Shown here piece after piece: positions 34,542-43,535 of a stretch of 64,000 nucleotides of DNA. Below the pieces are notes generated by a model. It saw only the letters and a list, made by a program, of their open reading frames with translations. It was not told where the DNA came from and did no database searches. The DNA comes from Lysinibacillus antri (GTDB lineage: Bacteria > Bacillota > Bacilli > Bacillales_A > Planococcaceae). A program made the translations under genes and the position numbers. Every line of letters starts with the position of its first letter. Position 1 is the stretch's first letter. Location of the stretch: assembly GCF_003977595.1 (NCBI RefSeq), contig NZ_RYYR01000003.1, forward strand, positions 149,907-213,906, written 5' to 3'.

Positions 34542-35963
34542 TTATTGTTGTGCTGTAGCTCTAATCGTTATAGATTTATTTGATTTTTTTATTTCCACTG
34601 TAAATAATTTTTGTAACCATGATTCTTCAATATACTGATTTCCAGCAACTTCTATAATCGGTTCTGATACGGTATTATATCTACGTTCGTTAAAAACATA
34701 AAAGCCGTAATCTTGTGGGAAGCGGAAATTACGTACATTATTTGTTACATAATAACCATTTTCCCCATTTGATGTTTCATACCCTAAATGACTTAATAAT
34801 GTATCTGCGGAATATAAAATTAAACCATTTTTAAAAATCACCTGAACATCTTCTTTTGGATAGTCTCCAATGTATACTTCTCGTTCATCATTAAATAAGA
34901 ATGGAAACATTTCTTTTGATGATTCGTTTAAACTTAAATACTCGGTATGAAGACCAAATACATCCGATAATATTTCATCTAATACGGTTGTTGAGATTTC
35001 TTTTCCTTTTAATTCATCTAACTTTTGGATCCAGTTCGCAAGTTGTGAGTCTGTCATTTGATGTGTTAAAGTATTGACGATTTCTGTTGCTTTACTACTA
35101 CCAATTGTTGATTCAGTTAAAAATGATGCGACAACCTCACTCAACCACGATGGACTATCTTTAAACTTATATTGTGCTTTTACTTGCGAGAGAATGACAT
35201 TATTATTTAAAGAATCGATTGATAAATCCTTTAAAAATAAAATGCGATTCCCTTGAAGTTTTGATAAATTATCGCCTTGCACAATAGCGATATGTTCTTC
35301 ATTTAAGAACTTTAAATTTTTTAATTGTTTTTTAAACTCTTCTGTTAAAGGCTGTTCTGAATATAACGATAAAATATTTGACGTTTCGTGAACATTTAAA
35401 TTATTTGCTCTCCAGTACAATTCCGATACCGAACCTAGCCCGCTAAACATAGAATAGTTCACGAGAGATAAGGATTGTTGACCTATAATTGGCAGTCCAG
35501 TTACCCATTGACCAGACACATTATGATCAGTTGATATATGAACTGTAGAATAGGTTACTTCTCCACCAGTTAACGTAACGAAAATATCTTTTAACAATTG
35601 GTTAGATTGTAACCCTCCGTTTAATGGAATTATGTATGAAATAGATTGGGTACGATTTTCACCTGGCTCAAAACTTAACTTATCTTCACTTAAACGTTTA
35701 CAAGTGTTTTCTGTTTCAATGAAGCAATCTGGATTTGTCGCAAGTTTTGGCCAAACAATGTTAATTTTCTGGTTTGGTAAATTTTTAAAATGCTGACGAA
35801 TATCTAAACTTTCGCTACGATAAGTGATTTCGATTTCCTGAGAAAATGAAAAATCACCCCCGTCTCCAGTTTCAATTTTATCTGAATAAACTTGATACTG
35901 GAAAAATAGCATGCCACCAATGATTAGTACGAGTACGCCAAAGAAACTTACTGCATATTTCAT
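34542..35963 (-). CDS. Membrane-anchored extracytoplasmic protein of unknown function
   Basis: About 473 aa. One N-terminal transmembrane helix (VSFFGVLVLIIGGMLFF) anchors a long outer part. The last 110 residues (IFKNGLILYSADTLLSHLGYE, NQYIEESWLQKLFTVEIKK) resemble a stalk or copper-amine-oxidase-N repeat. The middle (about 55-330) has no motif I recognise; a DNLSKL..NRILFLKD stretch is globular. The ATG at 35963 has GGAGG 8 bases upstream. It sits just before rsmD, where B. subtilis has ylbG. Confidence 0.75.
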   Translation of the reverse strand: MKYAVSFFGVLVLIIGGMLFFQYQVYSDKIETGDGGDFSFSQEIEITYRSESLDIRQHFKNLPNQKINIVWPKLATNPDCFIETENTCKRLSEDKLSFEPGENRTQSISYIIPLNGGLQSNQLLKDIFVTLTGGEVTYSTVHISTDHNVSGQWVTGLPIIGQQSLSLVNYSMFSGLGSVSELYWRANNLNVHETSNILSLYSEQPLTEEFKKQLKNLKFLNEEHIAIVQGDNLSKLQGNRILFLKDLSIDSLNNNVILSQVKAQYKFKDSPSWLSEVVASFLTESTIGSSKATEIVNTLTHQMTDSQLANWIQKLDELKGKEISTTVLDEILSDVFGLHTEYLSLNESSKEMFPFLFNDEREVYIGDYPKEDVQVIFKNGLILYSADTLLSHLGYETSNGENGYYVTNNVRNFRFPQDYGFYVFNERRYNTVSEPIIEVAGNQYIEESWLQKLFTVEIKKSNKSITIRATAQQ

Positions 35964-36002
35964 GTGCCTAACCTCCTGCATCATGATACTATTGTTAAGA
36001 AT

Positions 36003-36075
36003 AAATCGAAGAACAGTTGTCCAGCTCCGTGTCGACTTTTTCGAAGTTCCGTTCGTAGCTAGACTCTTTTCAAAC
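36003..36075. repeat. Interspersed repeat copy
   Basis: AATCGAAGAACAGTTGTCCAGCTCC followed by GACTTTTTCGAAG and TTCGTAGCTAGACTCTTTTC aligns loosely with the copies at 25 and 3398 (GCTAGACA right end). It lies between two divergent genes. Confidence 0.45.
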
Positions 36076-36123
36076 TTTGAATTTTATACTATTCTTAATC
36101 TTTAAGAAAGGACGTGTGAATAA

Positions 36124-36513
36124 TTGATACAACAATTTATCGAACTAGGACAAGGTTATGGTGATGTTTATGAACTTTGTGAACTCATTAAAACAAACGA
36201 AAAAAGATTTCATAATGCCTTTATATTTATATCGACAAAAGAGGATAAAAAAGTAGCTTCAATTGCCGCAACTTTTAAAGCGGCTGGCGAAGGTAAATTT
36301 ATGCCTATTTATATATGCCGTGAAGGAATTCCTTATAATTCTGAAAAACCTTCTCAAAGAATTGCTATATTTGAAGAAACATTATCCGAAATTGGTAGAA
36401 AAGCAATTCCAATGGAGGTTAAACATTCGTCAATCTATTCCGAAACGGTTTTATATTATCAACATTTAATCGGTATTTTACGAATGAATCACTTTATTCC
36501 ACCAAAGCAATAG
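36124..36513 (+). CDS. Conserved hypothetical protein, 129 aa
   Basis: Small soluble alpha/beta protein starting at TTG with AAAGGA 11 bases upstream. The start FIELGQGYGDVYELCELIKTN resembles an uncharacterised Bacillales family located near ylbG-ylbF. No catalytic motif is evident. It converges with ylbG, 8 bases apart. Confidence 0.7.
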   Translation: MIQQFIELGQGYGDVYELCELIKTNEKRFHNAFIFISTKEDKKVASIAATFKAAGEGKFMPIYICREGIPYNSEKPSQRIAIFEETLSEIGRKAIPMEVKHSSIYSETVLYYQHLIGILRMNHFIPPKQ

Positions 36514-36521
36514 AAAGATTA

Positions 36522-36800
36522 CTATAAGCCTACTTTATAGTCATAATCATACTCTTTAGCCTTGTCAGGTTTCGCATTTTCAAATTCAGTTTTAAGAAAT
36601 GGACGAAACGATTCTACAACGTCTTTCACAAATGGAAGGCGTTGTATTTTATTTAGTGTCGACTCAATTTCTTCACGATTACAATAAATTACAACATATT
36701 TTAATTTTCTTGAAATATAATGTACATGTCCGTATTTTCTTAAACTTTTTGCGTGTTTTATTTGATGAACGTAAACAATTAGACCTTGTCGTTCTTGCAT
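36522..36800 (-). CDS. ylbG: YlbG, DUF2129 family protein
   Basis: 92-aa UPF0298/YlbG protein with [23 protein letters not shown] and [15 protein letters not shown]. Function unknown; regularly located between rsmD and ylbF. GAGGG precedes the ATG. Confidence 0.93.
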   Translation of the reverse strand: MQERQGLIVYVHQIKHAKSLRKYGHVHYISRKLKYVVIYCNREEIESTLNKIQRLPFVKDVVESFRPFLKTEFENAKPDKAKEYDYDYKVGL

Positions 36801-37119
36801 TTGGCTCCCTCATTTCTTTATAAAAGCATACCATAGAGTTAATTTTGATAGCAACAGAGTTTAGCTGACAGAAGGTAAGATTTTCCGTTATAATCTAAGA
36901 AAAGCGAAAGCACCATTACGCGAGCTCTGTAAAAAGCTCTCGATTCCAACTAGTGGCCGCTCATTGTGTTCTTAGTAGCAATCAAAACGATCCAGAAGCT
37001 AAGGAAACATACGCTAAACACTGTTCAAACACATTTTTCTCTCCAACATCAGAATGAATATTAAAAAAAGAAATACCGGAGTTTTAAATTGAATTGTTCC
37101 ATTTTTAAGGAGGATCTTA
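36801..37119. other. ylbG-GDPD gap with interspersed repeat
   Basis: About 320 non-coding bases between divergent genes. A degraded copy of the interspersed repeat lies at about 36897-36965 (AGAAAAGCGAAAGCACC, AAAGCTCTCGATTCC). I see no RNA gene; promoters for the flanking genes should be here but none is convincing. Confidence 0.5.
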
Positions 37120-38049
37120 ATGGGAAAAAAAACAAAAGTAGCTCTTGCAATAGCTGCTGCTAGTGCTGCGGCATGGGCAGGAAGTAAAGCTGTATCAAAA
37201 CCACAAAAACGAGATGAAAAAGAAGTTTTACAAGCCACTAAACCAATTGTCTTAGCTCATCGTGGTGGAGCTCATTTAGCACCTGAACATACGATGATTG
37301 CATTTGAAAAATCTTATAATCTTGGTGTAGATGGGTTTGAAGTAGACATTCGATTAACAAAAGATGAAGAGATCATTTTGTTTCATGATGATTCAGTAGA
37401 CCGAACAAGTGATGGTGTAGGATTTGTAAAAGACTTTACTTTAGAAGAACTAAAACAATTAAACTTCGGATACCATTTTCAAGATTTAGAAGGCAATTTT
37501 CCATATAGAGAAGAGAAAATAGAAGTCGTAACATTACGAGAACTTTTTGAAACATTTCCAAATACGTATATTAATATAGATATAAAAGATGGTCCAGACA
37601 CATATGAAGGAAGTTTAATGCCATCTAAACTTTGGCGATTGATTGAAGAGTTTGAAGTAGAAAATCGAATTGTCGTAACGAGTTTCTTTAGCGAGCAGGT
37701 GGACCGATTTAATTTATACGCACAAAATCGTGTTGCATTAGGTGCCGGTGAAAACGATGTACGAAAAGCATTTACTGCATTTTCGAGTCAATTTGGTCAT
37801 CTATATCATCCTAAAGTTGACGTATTCCAAATTCCACCGAAATCAGGGGTTGTTTCATTGGATTCACCTAAATTTATAAATTTTTTATCCAAGCTCAACA
37901 TACCCGTGCACTATTGGACAATTAATGATACAGATACAATGAGACATCTCATTGAAATTGGGGCAAAGGGAATAGTAACAGATCGACCAGATATTGCAAT
38001 TGCGTTTATTGAACATTTACAAGACCAAAACATGGAAGATCTTTTCTAA
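37120..38049 (+). CDS. Glycerophosphodiester phosphodiesterase
   Basis: 309-aa GDPD-family enzyme. An alanine-rich N-terminal helix (VALAIAAASAAAWAG) suggests a membrane anchor. The TIM-barrel core has the catalytic HRGG near residue 47, EVDIRLTKDEEIILFHDD with metal-binding acids and the second His, and C-terminal VHYWTINDTDTM and GIVTDRP. The usual PENT is APEHT. It hydrolyses glycerophosphodiesters to glycerol-3-phosphate. AAGGAGG precedes the ATG. It is an insertion relative to the B. subtilis ylb order. Confidence 0.88.
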   Translation: MGKKTKVALAIAAASAAAWAGSKAVSKPQKRDEKEVLQATKPIVLAHRGGAHLAPEHTMIAFEKSYNLGVDGFEVDIRLTKDEEIILFHDDSVDRTSDGVGFVKDFTLEELKQLNFGYHFQDLEGNFPYREEKIEVVTLRELFETFPNTYINIDIKDGPDTYEGSLMPSKLWRLIEEFEVENRIVVTSFFSEQVDRFNLYAQNRVALGAGENDVRKAFTAFSSQFGHLYHPKVDVFQIPPKSGVVSLDSPKFINFLSKLNIPVHYWTINDTDTMRHLIEIGAKGIVTDRPDIAIAFIEHLQDQNMEDLF

Positions 38050-38060
38050 TAAAGGAAAAA

Positions 38061-38103
38061 ATAAAAAGGACGTCTAGAAATTACTCTAAGACGCCCTTTT
38101 TTT
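38061..38103. terminator. Bidirectional terminator after the GDPD gene
   Basis: GGACGTCT and AGACGCCC pair (one mismatch), followed by seven T on the plus strand and TTTTTATTTTTT on the minus strand. It separates the GDPD gene and ylbF, which converge. Confidence 0.8.
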
Positions 38104-38548
38104 AAGCTGAACAGGAACAGCTGCCACCACTACCGCAACCACTTCCACATGAAGAACCTGTTGCAAAAAACGGATTGCTTACAGGGACTTTCACGGCTTC
38201 AGAAACCGATTTTCCGATGATTAAGCTAAGTTCATCGAGTAAATCTTGATAATCGTTTTCAGCTATTTTTAAATTCGCTACACGTTCATCAGTATCTAAT
38301 GCGCGTTTTTGCTCACGGATTTTTTTCATTATTGTATTGTAATCAGGATGGTATTTGCCAAAACGCTGTACATCCTCATATTGTTCTTTCATTTTTGCGA
38401 ATGAGTGAATTTGTTGCACTAATTTCCCATCACTATATACTTCTTTATAAGCATTTCGCAGTTTCTCAGCTTGTTCAGAAGCAAGGATCATTGCACTTAG
38501 TTCATCTGCTTCATCTATAATGAAGGCCCATTCTGATGTCATAATCAT
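38102..38548 (-). CDS. ylbF: YlbF (RicF), RNA-processing and sporulation factor
   Basis: Subunit of the YlbF-YmcA-YaaT (Ric) complex, which binds Fe-S clusters and supports RNase Y mRNA maturation, competence and sporulation in B. subtilis. About 148 aa: helical body with EQYEDVQRFGKYHPDY and a cysteine-rich tail SSCGSGCGSGGSCSC. Several ATG codons cluster after GGAGG; the one at 38548 has the best spacing (8). Confidence 0.92.
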   Translation of the reverse strand: MIMTSEWAFIIDEADELSAMILASEQAEKLRNAYKEVYSDGKLVQQIHSFAKMKEQYEDVQRFGKYHPDYNTIMKKIREQKRALDTDERVANLKIAENDYQDLLDELSLIIGKSVSEAVKVPVSNPFFATGSSCGSGCGSGGSCSCSA

Positions 38549-38651
38549 CATTATTTCCTCCAATCTATTATTATCATAGCAGAAAATGTACCATGTTTGT
38601 ATTGGGAATACTTATGAATTTAAAAGTCCATTGCTTTTAAACATTTTTTCG

Positions 38652-40130
38652 TCACTCGACACGATCCTTTGTATATTTTTCTAGCACTTCTTTCACACAG
38701 TCAAAGTCAGAGAACTCAAATTGTTTCGACCCTATTGTTTGTGTTTTTTCGTGCCCTTTTCCTGCAATTAATATTGTATCGCCTTCTTTTGCTGAACGAA
38801 TAGCCGTTTCAATTGCTTGGGCTCGATCAAGAATCATTTCATATTGTTGATTCGGAATAAATCCAGCCGCTATTTGTGTATTAATAACTTCTGGATCTTC
38901 ACTTCTTGGATTATCCATCGTTAAATAAATGTTATCAGCAAATTTTGAAGCAACGGCCCCCATTTTTATCCGCTTATGTTTATCACGATCTCCACCGCAG
39001 CTAAATACAACAATTAAATCACCTTTAACTGTTTTCTTTAACGTTTGAAGAACTGCTCTTAATGCCGCTTCTGTATGGGCATAATCAATGTAAATAGATA
39101 AGCCTAACTGATTTTCGATTTCTTCTAATCTGCCTTTAGGTAAATATAGATTTTCAGCAGCATTACAAATATCTTCAATCGCAAAACCTAGTTCACTTAA
39201 TGTTGAAATTGCAGCAATTGTATTTTGCAAATGGTGGTTTCCAACAAAAGGCACAGAAAATACTTTTTGCCCTTTATTACTTTGCAAACAACACGTTGAA
39301 GTAGTCAGACCTTCTGCTAACATTTGTAATTGATAGTCCACCCGATTTCCTAACCCAAAGTAAGCCTTTTTCTTCTTCGCCTGTAAGCCTACTGTTCGAC
39401 AAAATGAATCATCACCATTTAAAACAAGTTGATCAGATAATGTAGCGAGTATTTGTTTGGCAGATTTATATTTTTCATAAGAACCATGATCTTCAATATG
39501 ATCTTCTGCTAAATTTAAAAATACTCCTACATTAATTGAGCAATCATCCAAACGATGTTTTGCAAGCCCCATCGACGAAGCTTCTAATACGACATATTGA
39601 ACTCCTCTATCCACAGCAATTTTTAGTATTCTGTGTAAATGTTTTGGTTGTAACGTCGTTAAATTTTCATAGTCTAATTTTACTTCTACTCCATTAATAT
39701 AAATTCCATTTGTTCCGATCACAATTACATTTTTATGTAGTGCATGTAGTAGTTGACCGATAAAATGACTTACTGTCGTTTTACCATTTGTCCCTGTAAT
39801 TGCAATGACTTGCATCGCATCGGCAGGGTAACGATTTAATTTTGCTGAAGAAAAAGACATAAACTTCAGGCAATTCGGCACCCATATTACCGGTACGGAT
39901 AATTTTAACGAGTCCAGTAATTTTTCATCCTCTATTACAACGCCTATTGCACCGTTTTTTATTGCCATATCTATATATTTTGTACCATCTGATTTTTTAC
40001 CTTTTCGTACAACAAATAAATCGCCCTTTTTTACACCTTGAGCATAATCTTCTATTCCGAGCACTTCAACTCGGATTGATCCACCCTTCACAGTACATGG
40101 CCAATCTTTTAAAAGTTCTGCAAGTTGCAA
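38652..40130 (-). CDS. murE: MurE-type UDP-MurNAc-tripeptide ligase, DAP-type motif
   Basis: Mur ligase adding the third residue of the stem peptide. From the TTG at 40130 (AAAGGAG 7 bases upstream) it has 493 aa: N-domain, ATP loop AITGTNGKTTVSHFI (about residue 113), the carbamoyl-lysine region YKSAK, and the specificity motif DNPRSEDP at residues 406-409, which marks meso-DAP enzymes. EASSMGLAKHRL replaces the usual EVSSHAL. A longer frame from 40250 adds 40 unrelated residues over the neighbouring terminator. It is far from the dcw cluster, where murE is missing. Confidence 0.88.
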   Translation of the reverse strand: MQLAELLKDWPCTVKGGSIRVEVLGIEDYAQGVKKGDLFVVRKGKKSDGTKYIDMAIKNGAIGVVIEDEKLLDSLKLSVPVIWVPNCLKFMSFSSAKLNRYPADAMQVIAITGTNGKTTVSHFIGQLLHALHKNVIVIGTNGIYINGVEVKLDYENLTTLQPKHLHRILKIAVDRGVQYVVLEASSMGLAKHRLDDCSINVGVFLNLAEDHIEDHGSYEKYKSAKQILATLSDQLVLNGDDSFCRTVGLQAKKKKAYFGLGNRVDYQLQMLAEGLTTSTCCLQSNKGQKVFSVPFVGNHHLQNTIAAISTLSELGFAIEDICNAAENLYLPKGRLEEIENQLGLSIYIDYAHTEAALRAVLQTLKKTVKGDLIVVFSCGGDRDKHKRIKMGAVASKFADNIYLTMDNPRSEDPEVINTQIAAGFIPNQQYEMILDRAQAIETAIRSAKEGDTILIAGKGHEKTQTIGSKQFEFSDFDCVKEVLEKYTKDRVE

Positions 40131-40197
40131 GTTGTCACTCCTTTTCCCTATTTTATGCCCAGGTTCAGTTTGTGACACTAAAATGGATCCGCAATTT

Positions 40198-40246
40198 TTT
40201 GAAAAAATAAAGACATCTCCAAAATTTATAATTTGAAGATGCCTTT
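40198..40246 (-). terminator. Terminator of the CAP-domain gene
   Basis: Minus-strand GGCATCTTCAAATT / AATTTTGGAGATGTC pairing followed by TTTATTTTTTC, directly after the ylbC stop. Confidence 0.7.
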
Positions 40247-40253
40247 TCATCTA

Positions 40254-41336
40254 TCATTCAATTTGTTCCTTTTCCTCTTCTTCAGGCTTTTGAATAAAGA
40301 TATGTGTATAATAATTTATAAAAACGCCTGAACCTACATGTGTAAAGCGATTGTCCATCATATACTCACGGTGAGCACTTGAATTTAACCATCCATGAAC
40401 GGCTTCGATTGAATCATTATAGGCCGTTGCAATATTTTCTTCTGCATCCTTATACAAAATATTCACTTCATCTAATCGATCCTTTAATGATCCTTTTGTA
40501 GGTGATTCATGAGACAAATAACTCTGGCTATACATATCTTCACTATGTTGCATCGCTAATGTGGAAACTTCCTGATCGTTTTCGATTGAAGGAATATTAT
40601 TTTGAAAACGAAATTCATTCAGTAAATCATGCAATTGATATGCACTTGCTTTGTTACTTTCTTCAATTAAATAAGAAGTTGGATTTGGCGGTGATAAAAG
40701 TTCCCCAACAAAGGACATTTCATAGGGTCTAAGCATCACGAGCGATTTACTATCCGTGTATCGAATCCCACTTAAAATACCTTGTTCGCTATCAATATAT
40801 AATTGGGCAAAAATATCATCAAATTTCGTTAAAATTCGAGTGTTCATATCGTCCTCACTCATGGTGAATGTATAAATATTATCATTAATTTTCGCAACTA
40901 CTTCTGAACTAATGATTGTCATTCTATAAATATCAGATAATGATTGACCAATCTTATAGGGAGATATATCAATTGAAGGCCCACTTGTATAAACTTGCGT
41001 AATAACCTCTTCATCTACTGCAAACATAATAAACTGACCAGGGTGATCATTATATACCCACCACTCATAACCATATGCAGAAGCATCAATCCGCTTCGGC
41101 TCTCCATATTGTTCTAACAATACTTTACTATTGTTGCCAATAAGTGTGGATACACCTTGTTCTGGACGAGGTAACGCTTCTTGTAAAATTTCTAGGTCAT
41201 TCTCTGACTTTGGTATTATAGGAGAAGATGAGTTAGGTCCTTCTAATGGCTCATAATTATTATTAGAATTGGACGAATAAAAAAAGATGATTGCTAGAAA
41301 TGAAAGGACAATTAAAATTCGGAAAAGCGTTTTCAT
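40254..41336 (-). CDS. ylbC: YlbC-like CAP-domain secreted protein
   Basis: 360 aa with an N-terminal membrane helix or uncleaved signal (TLFRILIVLSFLAIIFFYS), a CAP-associated N-terminal domain (STLIGNNSKVLLEQYGEPKR, YEWWVYN) and a C-terminal CAP/SCP domain with conserved HSEDMYSQSYLSHESPT and HREYMMDNRFTHVGSGVF. CAP proteins act outside the cell; the activity is unknown. It is at the ylbC position before ylbF, with murE inserted between. Confidence 0.88.
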   Translation of the reverse strand: MKTLFRILIVLSFLAIIFFYSSNSNNNYEPLEGPNSSSPIIPKSENDLEILQEALPRPEQGVSTLIGNNSKVLLEQYGEPKRIDASAYGYEWWVYNDHPGQFIMFAVDEEVITQVYTSGPSIDISPYKIGQSLSDIYRMTIISSEVVAKINDNIYTFTMSEDDMNTRILTKFDDIFAQLYIDSEQGILSGIRYTDSKSLVMLRPYEMSFVGELLSPPNPTSYLIEESNKASAYQLHDLLNEFRFQNNIPSIENDQEVSTLAMQHSEDMYSQSYLSHESPTKGSLKDRLDEVNILYKDAEENIATAYNDSIEAVHGWLNSSAHREYMMDNRFTHVGSGVFINYYTHIFIQKPEEEEKEQIE

Positions 41337-41404
41337 GTCATTTCTATCCTTTCGCTAATATGGATTTATGTATCAATTATATCCTTCTTGACACAATGTT
41401 GCCA

Positions 41405-41433
41405 TTGCAACAAAAGTTATTTTGCTCTATTAT
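41405..41433 (+). promoter_or_regulatory. Putative sigma-A promoter of the YugN-like gene
   Basis: TTGCAA, 17 bases, TATTAT about 50 bases before the start codon. Confidence 0.45.
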
Positions 41434-41483
41434 AAATCTTGAGCGTATCTTTATGTACGATTTTGTTAAAGGAGGATTTTTAA

Positions 41484-41897
41484 ATGTATTTCGAAAATAA
41501 AACAATTGAAAATGTAGTAGTTGAACAACAATTACTTGCTAGCATTATGGAGAAAAATGGTTTAGAATGTCATGGAACTTGGGATTATGACCGCATGACT
41601 TTCGACAAACGTTTTGATTTAAAAGAAGGTCGTTTCTATTTACGTGTGTTCTGTGCAGCGATCTCTGGCGATGTTGGTAATAGAAGTGCAGTTTTAAAGA
41701 TTAGCAAACCTGCTCTTGGTAAATATTATTACCCACATGGTGTTGAATATGAAAACGAAGTATTCCCAACACATTTAGTTAAAGAGTGCGAACAAATTTT
41801 AGCAAACGTTAAAAAACAACTAGCTGAATTCGGTCTAATTGACGAATCTTCAAACACTAGTAAAAAACAAGCAGCTAAACAAACTGTTGGAGTTTAA
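41484..41897 (+). CDS. YugN-like family protein
   Basis: 137-aa protein with the YugN-like pattern GTWDYDRMTFDKRFD and GRFYLRVFCAAISGD, and a low-complexity Lys/Ala/Ser tail. Function unknown. AAAGGAGG lies 11 bases before the ATG. Confidence 0.72.
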   Translation: MYFENKTIENVVVEQQLLASIMEKNGLECHGTWDYDRMTFDKRFDLKEGRFYLRVFCAAISGDVGNRSAVLKISKPALGKYYYPHGVEYENEVFPTHLVKECEQILANVKKQLAEFGLIDESSNTSKKQAAKQTVGV

Positions 41898-41908
41898 TAT
41901 ATTATTTG

Positions 41909-41942
41909 AGTATGACATATTAATCATGTCATACTTTTTTAT
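41909..41942 (+). terminator. Terminator of the YugN-like gene
   Basis: AGTATGACA / TGTCATACT stem followed by TTTTTTATTTTT. Confidence 0.85.
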
Positions 41943-42002
41943 TTTTAAAAGTCTTTTTGATACATAGACTTTAATGACTTATAAGAGGTTAATTATAACG
42001 AT

Positions 42003-42037
42003 AAAAAAGCTGCCTCTAAGCAATACCTAGAGACAGC
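42003..42037 (-). terminator. Terminator of ctaG
   Basis: Minus-strand GCTGTCTCTA / TAGAGGCAGC stem followed by TTTTTTA, about 60 bases after the ctaG stop. Confidence 0.85.
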
Positions 42038-42097
42038 AAACAAACGATTTATTTAATCACCTAAAATTGCCTTCAGAACAGCTTGCATAACAATAAC

Positions 42098-43021
42098 CTA
42101 ATATTGTTCACTTTGTTTTTTAGCTGCTTGGAATTCTCTTAACGCCTTTTCAGTAATATCAGCCTCGTTCTTCTTCTCTTCTCTCCACCAACGTACGAAT
42201 ACTCTTACTAACACCACAATAAATATAATTTCTTGCAAAATCTTCATAAGAACTCCGCCCATTTGTTGATCTGCTATTGGCGTCATGTTGTTGAATAATT
42301 CAGGACCTGAAAGTGAAAGACCTGCAAGAGTAGATATTGGAACACATAGCTCCATTGCTTTTAACCAAGTTTCGCCATCTGTATATGTAGCATACAGTGG
42401 CTCTGGATTAAAGATGATCAATGCACAAGCAGGTGTAATAAGAACCGCATTTGCAATAATATAACCAATTTTATATAAATTTTTCATCTTTGGTTGACCT
42501 TCTACATCGTGAATTAAAGGCCAGTTCATAAAGAATGCCGACATAAATAAAATAAATGTGAAGATTCCATGGTATGTTTCATTGAGTTTAATCGTATCAA
42601 ATAAGACTGGTAAATGATAAACAGAGAACATTAATGCAAATACAAAAAGTGCGATTACTGGTTGTCCAAAAACTTTAAAAATTGAACGGACAACAGGTAT
42701 TTCCAAAACGGCTTTCCAAACCCACCAAGGTATTCCTTTAATCAATAGCATTGGCACTAATAATAGAAGAAACGCCATTTGCACCATATGATATGTAAAC
42801 ATAATATGAGCCATTAAATCAATGGGTGAACCTTTTATCACATAAATAAGAATCATTGCTAATATGAAGTAAATCGCTTCACTTCTCTGCAATGGTTCAC
42901 TTACTTTGAAACGATCTCTCCTAGCTACAGTGACGAAAAAATATAGACCAGTAAGAATAATTATTACCCCAAGGAAATATGGGCTCCACAATGCTTGAAA
43001 ACCAAATATACTTAACGACAT
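42098..43021 (-). CDS. ctaG: CtaG, cytochrome c oxidase assembly factor
   Basis: Membrane protein for maturation of the caa3 oxidase copper centre. About 307 aa with seven membrane helices; conserved MAHIMFTYHMVQM, HGIFTFILFMSAFFMNWPLI and QQMGGVLMKILQEI. The second ATG (43021) is 9 bases from GGAG, the first only 3. It follows ctaF but is behind a strong terminator and has its own promoter. Confidence 0.93.
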   Translation of the reverse strand: MSLSIFGFQALWSPYFLGVIIILTGLYFFVTVARRDRFKVSEPLQRSEAIYFILAMILIYVIKGSPIDLMAHIMFTYHMVQMAFLLLLVPMLLIKGIPWWVWKAVLEIPVVRSIFKVFGQPVIALFVFALMFSVYHLPVLFDTIKLNETYHGIFTFILFMSAFFMNWPLIHDVEGQPKMKNLYKIGYIIANAVLITPACALIIFNPEPLYATYTDGETWLKAMELCVPISTLAGLSLSGPELFNNMTPIADQQMGGVLMKILQEIIFIVVLVRVFVRWWREEKKNEADITEKALREFQAAKKQSEQY

Positions 43022-43051
43022 TGTCATGCGCTCCTTTACATCAATAGTCTC

Positions 43052-43080
43052 ATTATAGAACGCCTAAATAGTAACATCAA
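43052..43080 (-). promoter_or_regulatory. Sigma-A promoter of ctaG
   Basis: Minus strand TTGATG, 17 bases, TATAAT, located between the ctaF terminator and ctaG. Confidence 0.75.
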
Positions 43081-43144
43081 TGGACGAACTATGACAAATA
43101 AAACAATTTTTCGAGGAAAGACAAAAGTAAAAAACTCCCAATGC

Positions 43145-43184
43145 TTAAAAAAACACGCTTCTGAATTTCTTCAGAAGCGTGTTT
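43145..43184 (-). terminator. Terminator of ctaCDEF
   Basis: Perfect 14-bp stem AAACACGCTTCTGA / TCAGAAGCGTGTTT, T-run on the minus strand, directly after ctaF. Confidence 0.92.
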
Positions 43185-43192
43185 CGTAATTC

Positions 43193-43534
43193 TTACCACC
43201 AAACTACAGTTACAAATGCTAAGAATACTGGGAAGATAATCATTGCACCTGACCATACGTAAGTTGAAATTACGCCGATATGGTGACCATTTTTGTCATC
43301 CATGTGCATGAAAGAATAAAGTTGTAATACTACTTGAATTCCAGCTAGTAACAAAATAAATGGCTTAATAAACATTGGTGAAAAACCTGCTACTACAACT
43401 GCAAATGCTAGAAATGTTAAGAAGATCATAATCGCAAAATTAATTACTTGCTTACGCATATGCACCGCATTGTGATGACGGTCATATTCATATTGTGCTT
43501 TCGATTTTGCTTGTACTTCAGTATGATGTCCCAT
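43193..43534 (-). CDS. ctaF: Cytochrome c oxidase subunit IV (CtaF)
   Basis: 113-aa subunit IVB of the caa3 oxidase with three membrane helices and the motif ILLLAGIQVVLQLYSFMHM. One base separates it from ctaE. Confidence 0.93.
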   Translation of the reverse strand: MGHHTEVQAKSKAQYEYDRHHNAVHMRKQVINFAIMIFLTFLAFAVVVAGFSPMFIKPFILLLAGIQVVLQLYSFMHMDDKNGHHIGVISTYVWSGAMIIFPVFLAFVTVVWW

Positions 43535-43535
43535 A

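Noticed and set aside
40149..40157. CATAAAATA as a sigma-E/K -10 for the Mur ligase
   Set aside because: It lies so close to the start that the transcript would lose the ribosome site, and no -35 is at the right distance.
40131..40250. Extended N-terminus of the Mur ligase
   Set aside because: The extra 40 residues have no Mur-like sequence and overlap the neighbouring terminator; the TTG at 40130 has a well-spaced AAAGGAG.
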